A stretch of DNA of 17,337 nt from an uncultured delta proteobacterium (GTDB lineage: Bacteria > Myxococcota_A > Polyangia > Polyangiales > Polyangiaceae): assembly GCA_903893335.1 (NCBI GenBank), contig CAITLX010000698.1, forward strand, positions 1-17,337, in the 5' to 3' direction. The notes beneath the pieces are model-generated. The model was not told the DNA's origin and searched no databases. It was given only the letters and a program-made list of their open reading frames with translations. Positions 1 through 7,020 of the stretch are shown here, one piece after another. Numbering within the stretch: position 1 is the stretch's first letter; each line of letters begins with the position of its first letter. Both the position numbers and the translations under genes were made by a program.

Positions 1-2
1 CG

Positions 3-101
3 GTGCTGTACCCGAGCTACCCCGGCGGCATGGCGGGGCAGAAGGCTGCTTGCGAGGCCACCGCGACGGCGGAGGCCACGGCGGTCTGGACCGACGGCTG
101 A
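3..101 (+). CDS. C-terminal end of an unidentified protein (partial)
   Basis: The third frame is open from the window edge to a TGA at 99-101 and encodes the last 32 residues of a protein, ending in the residues AVWTDG. The composition (Tyr, Pro, Gly and Ala-rich, one Cys) is ordinary for a protein, and the stop lies shortly before the next gene's putative promoter. The gene is cut by the window edge, so no domain can be assigned. The frame could be a chance one, because high G+C leaves many frames open. Confidence 0.4.
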   Translation: MLYPSYPGGMAGQKAACEATATAEATAVWTDG

Positions 102-150
102 GCCTTCGCGTGGGGCGCGGACGCCCGGCGGCCCTCGCGGCTGCGGGTGG

Positions 151-156
151 TAGGCT
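151..156 (+). promoter_or_regulatory. -10-like TAGGCT 6 nt before a GTG start
   Basis: The hexamer TAGGCT sits in otherwise G+C-only sequence and ends 6 nt before the GTG at 163. With normal sigma-70 spacing, transcription would begin at or next to the start codon, giving a leaderless mRNA. No convincing -35 is visible. The same arrangement recurs ahead of five other genes in this window. Confidence 0.4.
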
Positions 157-162
157 GGGGTC

Positions 163-978
163 GTGCGTGTCTCGTTCGGGCTCGTCCTCGCCGCCCTCGT
201 GGGCGCTTGCGGCAGCGTCGTCGCGGACGGCCCCGCGCCGGAGGGTGGCGCGCTCGACGCGGGCCCGACGGATGACGCAGCGTTCCGTGACGCGACGGGC
301 GACGTCGCCGACGACGCACGCCGCGACGCGCCCGCGGTCGATTCCGGGGCGTGCGCAGACGTCGTGCAGGCGCTCTCGGCCGAGTACGGAGGCGTGAAGT
401 CGTGCACGACGACCGTGCGGCTCTCGTACACCTCGCTCGAGCTGCTCGGCTTCAGCGTCGCGTGCGGGCCCTACGCGGGGAGCACCGAGGCCTCGGCGGC
501 GACCACGTCGCAGGCTGCCACCGGCTTCGGCGCAGGAGCGCGGCAGATCGCAGGCGCGCAGCCGACCGACGAGTGGCTCTTCGTGCAAGACCCAGGCGAT
601 TTCGGCGGCATCGGTGCGGTCGCCGTCCGCACCGGGCTCGCCGTGTTCGGCGGCAGCGTGGTGTGGAACGGCGCGGGCGACCTCACCTACCCGGCGAGCT
701 GGAGGCCAGCCTCGGAGCTCGGCGTCGGCTGCGGCGTCGCCACCTCCGTCCACCTCCCGCCGCTGCGGGCGTTCGCGCTCGAGGGCGAGACGCTGCCCGC
801 TCCCCCCGCTGCCGAGCAGGCGCTCGCGACCGTCTGGGCGACTGCGGTGCCTGACGCGCTCGGCCCCGTCAGCTACGTCTTCGACGCCGTCGCGCTCGCG
901 TACCCGCGCACCGTCGGCGCGTTCGACCCGAGCACGGCCGAGTGGATCGTCATGGTCAACTCCGGATGGCTGGAGTAG
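163..978 (+). CDS. Predicted lipoprotein of unknown function
   Basis: A 271-residue protein starting at GTG. Residues 1-16 form a short lipoprotein signal with the putative lipidated Cys at 16 (VGAC). An Asp/Ala/Pro-rich linker follows (about residues 17-62, with repeated DA, DD and RDA). The remaining globular part has four Cys in the first two thirds (near SGAC, KSC, VAC and VGC) and no domain I recognise. It probably sits on the cell surface or in the periplasmic face of a membrane. No Shine-Dalgarno precedes the GTG, and the -10-like box just upstream suggests leaderless translation. The stop lies 10 nt before moaE, so the two may be cotranscribed, but nothing in the protein suggests a molybdopterin role. 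The gene call is firm; the function is unknown. Confidence 0.8.
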   Translation: MRVSFGLVLAALVGACGSVVADGPAPEGGALDAGPTDDAAFRDATGDVADDARRDAPAVDSGACADVVQALSAEYGGVKSCTTTVRLSYTSLELLGFSVACGPYAGSTEASAATTSQAATGFGAGARQIAGAQPTDEWLFVQDPGDFGGIGAVAVRTGLAVFGGSVVWNGAGDLTYPASWRPASELGVGCGVATSVHLPPLRAFALEGETLPAPPAAEQALATVWATAVPDALGPVSYVFDAVALAYPRTVGAFDPSTAEWIVMVNSGWLE

Positions 979-988
979 CCCGCGCACC

Positions 989-1465
989 ATGACGCTGCTC
1001 GATCTCCGCGAGGCGCCGCTGTCGGTCGACGAGGCGCTCGACGCCGTCCGCCACCCGGGCGCGGGCGGCGTGGCCCTGTTCGTCGGGGCCGTGCGCGACG
1101 AGAACGACGGCCACGCGGTCACGCACCTCGAGTACGAGGCGCACGCGCCGATGGCCGCGCGCGAGCTTCGCGCGATCGCCGACGAGATCGCCGCCGAGGT
1201 GCCCGGCGTGCGCCTCGCCGCGGTGCACCGCGTCGGCACGCTCGCGGTCGGCGAGGTCGCGATCGTGTGCGCGGCCAGCGCGCCGCACCGGGCCGAGGCG
1301 TTCCGCGCGTGCCGCGAGCTGGTCGATCGCATCAAGGCGCGACTGCCCGTCTGGAAGCGCGAGCATGGCCCCGACGGTCCGTACTGGGTGGGCTGGCGCG
1401 ACGCGCGCTGCGACGGAGACGAGCACGGCGCCGCAGAGGGCGAGGCGCACGAGCATGGCGGCTAG
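989..1465 (+). CDS. moaE: Molybdopterin synthase catalytic subunit MoaE
   Basis: A 158-residue cytoplasmic protein. MoaE is the large subunit of molybdopterin synthase, which uses sulfur carried on the MoaD C-terminus to turn cyclic pyranopterin monophosphate into molybdopterin. Family motifs are clear: ALFVGAVRDENDG near residues 29-41, LEYEAHAPMA near 47-56, HRVGTLAVGE near 80-89, APHRAEAFRACR near 98-109, and IKARLPVWKREH with Lys116 and Lys123 at the active site, ending in PYWVGW. The ATG at 989 gives the usual N-terminus just ahead of the first strand. The C-terminus carries an extra His/Glu-rich tail (about residues 143-158) beyond the usual family end. That tail runs into moaD: the genes overlap by 11 bp, which indicates translational coupling. 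Confidence 0.95.
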   Translation: MTLLDLREAPLSVDEALDAVRHPGAGGVALFVGAVRDENDGHAVTHLEYEAHAPMAARELRAIADEIAAEVPGVRLAAVHRVGTLAVGEVAIVCAASAPHRAEAFRACRELVDRIKARLPVWKREHGPDGPYWVGWRDARCDGDEHGAAEGEAHEHGG

Positions 1466-1706
1466 CGTCCGCGTGCTCGCATTCGCCGGCGCGCGCGAGG
1501 TGCTCGGCTGCTCCGAGCTGGAGTTCGAGCTCGCCGCTCCGCTCACCGCCCGCGCGCTGCTCGCGCGCATCGTCGAGCGCTTCCCCCGGCTCGCCCCCTA
1601 CGCCTCGTCGCTGCGCCTCGCGGTCAACGATCGCTACGCGGGGTGGGACGAGGTGGTGCGGCCGGGCGACGAGGTCGCCATCCTCCCGCCCGTCGCGGGG
1701 GGCTGA
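1455..1706 (+). CDS. moaD: Molybdopterin synthase sulfur carrier subunit MoaD
   Basis: An 83-residue ubiquitin-fold (ThiS/MoaD) protein ending in the diagnostic Gly-Gly (PVAGG), the residue that is adenylated and thiocarboxylated before sulfur is handed to MoaE. The start VRVLAFAGAREVLG, the middle LRLAVNDRYA and the GDEVAILPPVAGG ending are typical, and the length matches the family. The ATG at 1455 lies inside the end of moaE, which explains tight coupling of the two subunits. A MoeB-like adenylyltransferase is not in this window. The gene converges on moeA, with only 9 bp between the two stop codons. Confidence 0.93.
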   Translation: MAASVRVLAFAGAREVLGCSELEFELAAPLTARALLARIVERFPRLAPYASSLRLAVNDRYAGWDEVVRPGDEVAILPPVAGG

Positions 1707-1719
1707 GCCCCACGCTCAG
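1699..1719. terminator. Small inverted repeats between convergent moaD and moeA stops
   Basis: Two overlapping inverted repeats lie here. GGGGCT/AGCCCC (1699-1711) spans the moaD stop, and CTGAG/CTCAG (1703-1707 with 1715-1719) joins the two convergent stop codons. The stems are short (4-6 bp) and there is no U-tract, so a terminator role is only a guess from position. Confidence 0.2.
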
Positions 1720-2906
1720 AGGTCGGCGAGCGCGAGCACCTCGACCTCGGCGCCTGCCTCGTAGCCCTCGCACTCGGCCGGTACGACGACGAGGCAGTTG
1801 GCCCACGCCATGCTGGTCGGAGCGCCCGAGGCCTGGTTGGCGAGCGGCGTCACGAGCGTGCCGTCCCACGACGCGCGCAGGAACCCCTGGCGCCCGGGGC
1901 CGTGGCGCAGCGCCACCGAGAGGCGCGCGTGGCGGCGCGGCGCGACGGGCGCCACGTCCCCCTGCATGGCGCGCAGCAGCGGGGCGCCGAACAGCGCGAA
2001 GGTGAGCTGCGCCGCGACCGGGTTGCCCGGCAGCCCGAGCACGCGCCGCGCGCCGCGTCGCCCGAACGCGAGCGGCTTGCCCGGCTTGATGCGCACCTTC
2101 CAGAAGTCGAGCGCGACCCCGGCGGCCTCGAGCGCGGGGCGCACGAAGTCGTGATCGCCGACGCTCACGCCGCCGACGGTGAGCACCAGGTCGCTGCTCT
2201 CGAGCGCGTCGCCGAGGGCCGCGTCCACGTCGGTGCGGCGATCGCGCGCGAAGGGCGCGAGGCGCGGCAGCCCGCCGACGAGCGCGACCATCGCCGCGAG
2301 CGCGGGGCCGTTGGCGTCGGGGATGCTGCCGGCACGAGCGGGCGCTCCCGGCGCGCGAAGCTCGTCGCCCGTGCACACGATGGTGACGAGCGGTCGCCGC
2401 GCGACCACGAGATCGGCGCAGTCGAGGGCTGCGGCGAGGCCGAGCTGCCCCGGTCCGAGGCGGGTGCCCGCCGCGAGGCCGACGGCACCGACGGCGAGGT
2501 CCTCGCCCGCGCGCCGCACGTGATCGCCCGGGCGCGGGCGCTCGCGGAAGCGCGCGGTCGCGCCGTCGCGCTCGACGCTCTCCTGCATGACGACGGCGTC
2601 GGCCCCCTCGGGGAGCTGCGCGCCGGTGAACACGCGGCACGCGGCTCCGGGCGCGAGCGGAGGCGCCTCGCCCCCCGTCTGGCTCTCGCCGCGCACCGGC
2701 AGCGACCAGGGGCCCTCGCCGGTGAAGCCGGCGACCGCGACCGCATAGCCGTCCATCGCGCTGTGGTCGAACGCGGGCAGAGGAGCGCGAGCCGAGACCG
2801 GCACGCGCAGCACGCGCCCGAGCGCCGCGCAGAGGCCGACGCGCTCGTCGCCGGTCGGGGCCACGTCGGAGAGGACGCGCGCGAGCGCTTCGTCGGCCGA
2901 GATCAT
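1716..2906 (-). CDS. moeA: Molybdopterin molybdenumtransferase MoeA
   Basis: A 396-residue protein of normal MoeA length. MoeA inserts molybdate into adenylylated molybdopterin to give the active molybdenum cofactor. Visible motifs are PAFDHSAMDGYAV (about residues 44-56), FTGAQLPEGADAVVMQE, IVCTGDEL, LTVGGVSVGDHDFV (the MoCF/MogA-like domain), WKVRIKPGKPLAFG, and LPGNPVAAQLTFALF. A beta-rich C-terminal domain IV follows and ends in EVEVLALADL. The ATG at 2906 begins MISADEALARVL, the expected family N-terminus; an upstream in-frame ATG would add about 67 Arg-rich residues and is unlikely. The gene lies opposite moaE-moaD and belongs to the same pathway. A -35/-10 pair lies just upstream, with no leader. 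Confidence 0.95.
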   Translation of the reverse strand: MISADEALARVLSDVAPTGDERVGLCAALGRVLRVPVSARAPLPAFDHSAMDGYAVAVAGFTGEGPWSLPVRGESQTGGEAPPLAPGAACRVFTGAQLPEGADAVVMQESVERDGATARFRERPRPGDHVRRAGEDLAVGAVGLAAGTRLGPGQLGLAAALDCADLVVARRPLVTIVCTGDELRAPGAPARAGSIPDANGPALAAMVALVGGLPRLAPFARDRRTDVDAALGDALESSDLVLTVGGVSVGDHDFVRPALEAAGVALDFWKVRIKPGKPLAFGRRGARRVLGLPGNPVAAQLTFALFGAPLLRAMQGDVAPVAPRRHARLSVALRHGPGRQGFLRASWDGTLVTPLANQASGAPTSMAWANCLVVVPAECEGYEAGAEVEVLALADL

Positions 2907-2913
2907 GCGGCGA

Positions 2914-2942
2914 CGTATGCCCCCCACGTCCCGCGGTCGCAA
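2914..2942 (-). promoter_or_regulatory. Putative moeA promoter, leaderless arrangement
   Basis: Read on the minus strand, TTGCGA (2937-2942) is followed after 17 bp by CATACG (2914-2919), which ends 7 nt before the moeA ATG. The -35 match and spacing are good and the -10 is weak. It shares a 142-bp divergent intergenic region with the promoter of the Cys-rich lipoprotein. Confidence 0.35.
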
Positions 2943-3013
2943 GGCAGCATTGGCTCGCGCCCTCTCCGACGCCGCCGGACATTTCGCCCCCAGCCGAGGG
3001 GCACCCCGCCCCT

Positions 3014-3041
3014 TTGACAAGCGCCGCGGCGCCGGTACTAG
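3014..3041 (+). promoter_or_regulatory. Sigma-70-like promoter of the Cys-rich repeat lipoprotein
   Basis: A perfect TTGACA (3014-3019) is followed after 16 bp by TACTAG (3036-3041), which ends 7 nt before the ATG at 3049. No Shine-Dalgarno fits between them, so the transcript would start at or next to the initiation codon. This is the best -35 in the window. Confidence 0.55.
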
Positions 3042-3048
3042 TGCTCCA

Positions 3049-5004
3049 ATGGTTCGTTCTGTCCGCGCACTCCGCATCTTCGTCGCACGCTCGAGCGCTC
3101 GCCGCACCCACGCGCTGCTCGCCGTCGCCGCCCTCGTCGCCGCTGGCTGCGGCCGGACGGCGGCGCTCGACGACGGGTTGCTCTTCGACGGCGGAGTCGA
3201 CGACGCGAGCCTCGACGTCTCGACCGACGGGGGCGACGCGGCAGCCGACGCGGTCGCGGATGCCGCGGAGGACGCCGATGGCGCACACGACGCCTACGCC
3301 GATGTCGACGCCGACGCGGATGCGGCCGACGCGTCCGATGCGTCCGACGCGCAAGCCGATGCGTGTACGACGGGCACCGTCTGCGGGGCCGCCTGCGTCG
3401 ATCTCGCCTCCGACCCGGCCAATTGCGGCCGCTGCGCCAACGCCTGTCCCCCGAACCGCGTCTGCTCGCAGGGCGCGTGTCGCCGCAGCTGCGCGCCGGG
3501 GCTGCTCGACTGCAACGCGGCCTGCGTCGACACGCAAGCCGACGCGCAGAACTGCGGCGCCTGCGGCGCGGCGTGCGCTGCCGGGGGCACGTGCAGCGGC
3601 GGTGCGTGCGCCTGCACGACCGGCGCCAAGCCGCTCGCGTGCGGCGGCGTCTGCGTCGACCTCGCCGCCGACCCCGCGAACTGCGGGGGGTGTGGCATCG
3701 CGTGCGCAGCCGGGCAGCTCTGCTCGTCGGGCGCCTGCACCTCGACGTGCGCGACGGGGCTGACCGCGTGCAACGGCACCTGCGTGGACTTCGCGACCGA
3801 CGGCGCCAACTGCGGCGCGTGCGGCGCGGCGTGCGCCGGAGCGACGACGTGCCTCGCGGGCAAGTGCGGCTGCACCGGCGGGCGCACCGCCTGCGGCGCG
3901 GCGTGCATCGACACCACGGCCGACCCGAAGAACTGCGGAGCGTGCGGCCTCGCGTGCCCGGCGGGCGAGGCCTGCTCGGCCGGCGTCTGCGCGGCGACCT
4001 GCGCGGGTGGGCTCACGGCGTGCGGCGGCGCGTGCGTCGACGTGTCGGCCGACAGCGCCAATTGCGGCACCTGCGGCTCGACCTGCACGGGAGGCACCAC
4101 CTGCCAGGCCGGCGCTTGCGCCTGCTACGGCGGCGGGACGCGCTGCTCGGGCGTCTGCACCGCGGTGCAGAGCGACCCCTCCAACTGCGGCGGCTGCGGC
4201 GTCGCGTGCGCAGCCGGGCAGGTCTGCTCGCTGGGCGCTTGCACGACGACGTGCGCGGCGGGGCTCACGTCGTGTGGCGGCGCGTGCGTCGATCTCGCGA
4301 GCGACCCGTTCGACTGCGGCAAGTGCGGCGTCACGTGCGGCGTCGGCGCGAGCTGCCTCGGGGGCGGGTGCGCGTGCTCGGCCGGCCTCTCGACCTGCGG
4401 CGCCGCGTGCGTGGACACGCAGACCGACCGCGGCAACTGCGGCGCGTGCGGCACGGCCTGCCCGCGCGGCACCACCTGCCAGGCGGGCGCGTGCACCGCC
4501 GGGTGCGCCGCGGGCCAGACGGCCTGCGGCAACCGCTGCAGCAACCTCGCGACCGACACGCGCAACTGCGGCGCGTGCGGCAACCAGTGCCCCCTGCTCG
4601 CGGCGTGCACCGCGGGCGCGTGCGCGTGCCCGGCGGGCGAGACCGACTGCGGTCAGGCGTGCGCCAACCTCCAGTCGAGCGGCCAGAACTGCGGCGCGTG
4701 CGGCAACCGCTGCCCGCCCGGCGAGGTGTGCAGCGAGGGCGCTTGCGCGACGACCTGCGCGGCCGGGCTCGCGCGGTGCGGCGCGTCGTGCGCCGACCTG
4801 CAGACGAGCAAGATCAACTGCGGCTTCTGCTCGCAGGTCTGCGGCGGCAACCTCGTCTGTCAGGCGGGCCAGTGCGCGTGCCCGGCGGGCATGGCCAACT
4901 GCGCGGGCGTCTGCACCGACGTCGCGACGAGCAACCAGAACTGCGGAAGCTGCGGCACGACGTGCGGCGGCGGAACCCGCTGCCAGTCGGGCGCCTGCCG
5001 CTGA
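3049..5004 (+). CDS. Lipoprotein with 13 Stig1-like eight-Cys modules
   Basis: A 651-residue predicted surface lipoprotein. Residues 1-34 form a signal peptide with an Arg-rich n-region and the lipidated Cys at 34 (LVAAGC). Residues about 41-105 form an Asp/Ala-rich linker (runs such as DADADAADASDASDA). From Cys106 to the end come 13 modules of about 41-43 residues. Each has eight Cys in the order C-x(6)-C-x(3)-C-x(9)-C-x(2)-C-x(3)-C-x(5)-C-x(4)-C, with the hallmark NCGxCG in the middle. This resembles the Stig1-type Cys-rich repeats common in myxobacterial secreted proteins; function is unknown and adhesion or a matrix/spacer role is only inference. Modules alternate strictly in their linker to the next module (see findings). 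The ATG at 3049 was chosen because it opens directly on the signal peptide. A 699-residue version from upstream would add sequence from the divergent promoter region. Confidence 0.88.
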   Translation: MVRSVRALRIFVARSSARRTHALLAVAALVAAGCGRTAALDDGLLFDGGVDDASLDVSTDGGDAAADAVADAAEDADGAHDAYADVDADADAADASDASDAQADACTTGTVCGAACVDLASDPANCGRCANACPPNRVCSQGACRRSCAPGLLDCNAACVDTQADAQNCGACGAACAAGGTCSGGACACTTGAKPLACGGVCVDLAADPANCGGCGIACAAGQLCSSGACTSTCATGLTACNGTCVDFATDGANCGACGAACAGATTCLAGKCGCTGGRTACGAACIDTTADPKNCGACGLACPAGEACSAGVCAATCAGGLTACGGACVDVSADSANCGTCGSTCTGGTTCQAGACACYGGGTRCSGVCTAVQSDPSNCGGCGVACAAGQVCSLGACTTTCAAGLTSCGGACVDLASDPFDCGKCGVTCGVGASCLGGGCACSAGLSTCGAACVDTQTDRGNCGACGTACPRGTTCQAGACTAGCAAGQTACGNRCSNLATDTRNCGACGNQCPLLAACTAGACACPAGETDCGQACANLQSSGQNCGACGNRCPPGEVCSEGACATTCAAGLARCGASCADLQTSKINCGFCSQVCGGNLVCQAGQCACPAGMANCAGVCTDVATSNQNCGSCGTTCGGGTRCQSGACR

Positions 5005-5045
5005 CGCCGGCGTGAGAGGGGGCGCGGCGGCCCCGGCGCCGCTCG

Positions 5046-5145
5046 CGCCTCGGCACACCTCGACGAGGTGGAGCTCGGAACATCTCGAAGAGGTCGAGCT
5101 CAGTACGTCTCGACGCGGCGGAGCTCAGTACATCTCGACGACGTG
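5046..5145. repeat. Four tandem 25-bp units at the 3' end of the hydrolase gene
   Basis: Four head-to-tail 25-bp units lie at 5121-5145, 5096-5120, 5071-5095 and 5046-5070. The first contains the last codons and stop of the minus-strand hydrolase gene. The others lie in the gap beyond it and diverge with distance; the last pair still matches at 18 of 25 positions. Each contains the plus-strand core TCTCGA or CCTCGA, and the first three begin GAGCTC. The remaining gap (5005-5045) is a G+C-only spacer with nothing I can assign. Confidence 0.8.
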
Positions 5146-6975
5146 GATCGAGAGGTCGAAGTCCGCGTACGCGTCGCCGACGTGCAGCGTCTGGTCGGCG
5201 AGCGTGACCACGCCGCCGAACTTCGCCAGCTCGCGGTTGGGCGTGAACAGCAGCGCCTCGGCGACGTTCCAGCGCGGGAAGAGGTCGGCCTCGACGAGCG
5301 TCGCGTCGAGGCGAAGCGACGTCTGCTCGTCGAACACCGGCCCCGCGAAGAGCACGAGCTTCGGCTCGGCCGTCGCGCCAGCCGCCTGCACGCGCAGCTC
5401 GGGTGAGCGGTACGCGATCTGGTCGTCCTGCACGAGCGACGTCTTGCCGAACGCGGGCACCGTGTACGGGTCGTAGCGGACCTGCGTCTCGACCACGAGC
5501 TCGGCGGGTGAGGAGCCCTGCTCGTCGACGTGGTCGGGGATCGAGAACTCGCGGTCCTGGTGGAGCGTGACCGACTCGAGCGTCACGACGACCTTGCGCC
5601 GGTGAAACAGCCCCGCCGCCGCGAGGGTGCGGAAGGCCTCGCCGGTCGAGACCTCCATGTGCCCGAGGTGCTCGAACGAGTGCGTCGCCGACATGACCTC
5701 GCCCGACTTCGTGACGACCGAGCCTGCGGGCGACTGGGCGTGGAAGTACTCGTCGAGCGTGTACATGATGCCGTCGTTGGGCTCGTTGCCGGGGTTGTTG
5801 AGGTCGAGCAGCTGGATGTTGACGGCCTGCGGGATCTTCGGGTCGGTGCCGGCGACGTGGTGCACGAGCACGCCGCCGAGCAGCGGGTTGTTGCCCTCGT
5901 ACAGCTTGTGGTCCCACGCCGCGGCGGTCGCCTGCACGTAGTCGGGGTTCATCGCCGCGAAGTCGTCGACCGCGAGGCCGATGAGGCCCGCGGCCTGCTG
6001 GATCGCCGGGTTGTCGTAGAGGCGCGCGAGGCGCGCGCCCGCGAGCACGCCCGCCGAGGTGACCCAGCGCACGATGCGCCCGTCGGAGGCGAGGTGCTCG
6101 AGGTCGTTCTCGATGACGTAGCGCGAGATGAGGCAGCCCATCGAGTGGCAGGCGAGGTTGACGTGCGTCGCGCCCGTCGTCGCGAGCCTCTCGCGGATGA
6201 ACTTCGCCACGACCCGCGCGTAGCGCGGCAAGCCGGTGGGCCCGCCGAGGTAGGGGTACTGCTCGATCTCGGCGACGTCGGCTGCGCTGAGGAACGCAGC
6301 GGGCGTCGCGCCGTAGTACTCGACGGCGATGAGCTGGTTGGGCGCGGTCGGGGAGACGTCGCCGCAGGGGCGCGCGATGCCGAAGTCGTGCGTGATGTTG
6401 CCGAGATCGCCGCACCCCTTCACGCCGCCGTAGACGACCGTCTTGAGCTTGTCGGCCGTGTTGTTCGTGAAGCCGTGCACCCACACGGTGATGGTCGACG
6501 GGTCGTCGTACGCCTTCTGGCCGGTGACGGTGGGGGGCGAGGCGCAATCGGCAGGGCAGGTCGTCGGCGTCTCGCACCCGCCGCACGCGCCGTCGCCGCA
6601 GCCGTCCCAGCGGTGCGGATCGACCAGCGGCGCGATGCACTGGCCGAGGATGCAGAGGCCGCTCGGGCAGCTCCCCGCGTCGGCGGGGTCGCACAGGTAA
6701 TCGAAGGTCGGCGGGTCGCACGACGAGCCGTCGCCCTCGGCGGGCGCGTCGTGCGCGGCGTCGAGCGAGGCCTCGGCGGGCGCGTCCTGCGAGACGTCGG
6801 GCGCGCCCGCGTCTGCGTCGGCGATCGAGGCGTCCCCCTCGGTGGCTGCGTCGCCGGGCGCGCCGGCGTCGTCGAGCGCGTCGTTCGCGTCGTCGCCGCC
6901 GCAGCCGCTCGCGAGCGCCACCAGCCACGCGACGGCCGGAGCCAGCCGCACCCCCGACCTGCCGATCGACCCCAT
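5125..6975 (-). CDS. Lipoprotein with lipase-like alpha/beta-hydrolase domain
   Basis: A 616-residue predicted exported protein. Residues 1-25 give a lipoprotein signal with Cys25 in LASGC. Residues about 26-82 form an Asp/Ala/Glu-rich linker. Residues about 86-146 are a Cys-rich segment that includes CGDGACGGCETPTTC and then CPADC. From about 160 an alpha/beta-hydrolase fold begins with TVWVHGFTNN (oxyanion-type HG at 167-168), followed by the nucleophile elbow ACHSMGC with Ser278. The last 160 or so residues look like a separate beta-rich domain. It is probably a surface lipase/esterase-like enzyme of unknown substrate; the usual GxSxG has Cys in its first position. I chose the ATG at 6975; one at 6984 (MARM) is also in frame but overlaps the putative -10. 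It is divergent from the sialidase-like gene, with only 45 bp between starts. Confidence 0.85.
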   Translation of the reverse strand: MGSIGRSGVRLAPAVAWLVALASGCGGDDANDALDDAGAPGDAATEGDASIADADAGAPDVSQDAPAEASLDAAHDAPAEGDGSSCDPPTFDYLCDPADAGSCPSGLCILGQCIAPLVDPHRWDGCGDGACGGCETPTTCPADCASPPTVTGQKAYDDPSTITVWVHGFTNNTADKLKTVVYGGVKGCGDLGNITHDFGIARPCGDVSPTAPNQLIAVEYYGATPAAFLSAADVAEIEQYPYLGGPTGLPRYARVVAKFIRERLATTGATHVNLACHSMGCLISRYVIENDLEHLASDGRIVRWVTSAGVLAGARLARLYDNPAIQQAAGLIGLAVDDFAAMNPDYVQATAAAWDHKLYEGNNPLLGGVLVHHVAGTDPKIPQAVNIQLLDLNNPGNEPNDGIMYTLDEYFHAQSPAGSVVTKSGEVMSATHSFEHLGHMEVSTGEAFRTLAAAGLFHRRKVVVTLESVTLHQDREFSIPDHVDEQGSSPAELVVETQVRYDPYTVPAFGKTSLVQDDQIAYRSPELRVQAAGATAEPKLVLFAGPVFDEQTSLRLDATLVEADLFPRWNVAEALLFTPNRELAKFGGVVTLADQTLHVGDAYADFDLSIHVVEMY

Positions 6976-6982
6976 GCGCGCC

Positions 6983-6988
6983 ATCGTA
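6983..6988 (-). promoter_or_regulatory. -10-like TACGAT 7 nt before the hydrolase ATG
   Basis: On the minus strand TACGAT (4 of 6 to consensus) ends 7 nt before the ATG at 6975, again with no room for a Shine-Dalgarno. No good -35 is visible. It lies within the 45-bp divergent region that also holds the -10-like box of the opposite gene, so the two promoters must overlap. Confidence 0.4.
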
Positions 6989-7006
6989 CACCTGGCGCCG
7001 GTCGGG

Positions 7007-7012
7007 TAGCCT
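7007..7012 (+). promoter_or_regulatory. -10-like TAGCCT 8 nt before the sialidase-like GTG
   Basis: TAGCCT ends 8 nt before the GTG at 7021. The same hexamer serves as the -10 of the well-formed gap promoter at 13450-13455, which supports reading it as a promoter element. No clear -35 is seen. Confidence 0.4.
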
Positions 7013-7020
7013 GCCCGATC

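Noticed and set aside
3364..5004. Cys-rich array as a known enzyme (such arrays are sometimes labelled with unrelated enzyme names)
   Set aside because: The entire region is eight-Cys modules with no room for an enzyme fold. Only the Stig1-like resemblance is supportable.
5005..5045. G+C-rich gap after the Cys-rich lipoprotein as a rho-independent terminator
   Set aside because: Possible stems are bulged and composition-driven, with no T-tract. Nothing distinguishes them from background.
1624..5058. Very long minus-strand open frame (over 1,100 codons) opposite moeA and the Cys-rich lipoprotein
   Set aside because: Its product is Arg/Ala/Gly low-complexity with no domain, and it lies opposite or out of frame with clearly real genes. 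Long shadow frames are expected at this G+C content.
5046..5145. 25-bp units as a CRISPR array
   Set aside because: The units are directly contiguous with no spacers, diverge steadily and include a gene's own 3' end. No cas genes are present.
5530..7020. In-frame upstream extension of the sialidase-like gene to an 878-residue protein
   Set aside because: The extension is antisense to the hydrolase lipoprotein and is Arg/Val/Asp low-complexity. The first conserved sialidase strand follows the GTG at 7021.
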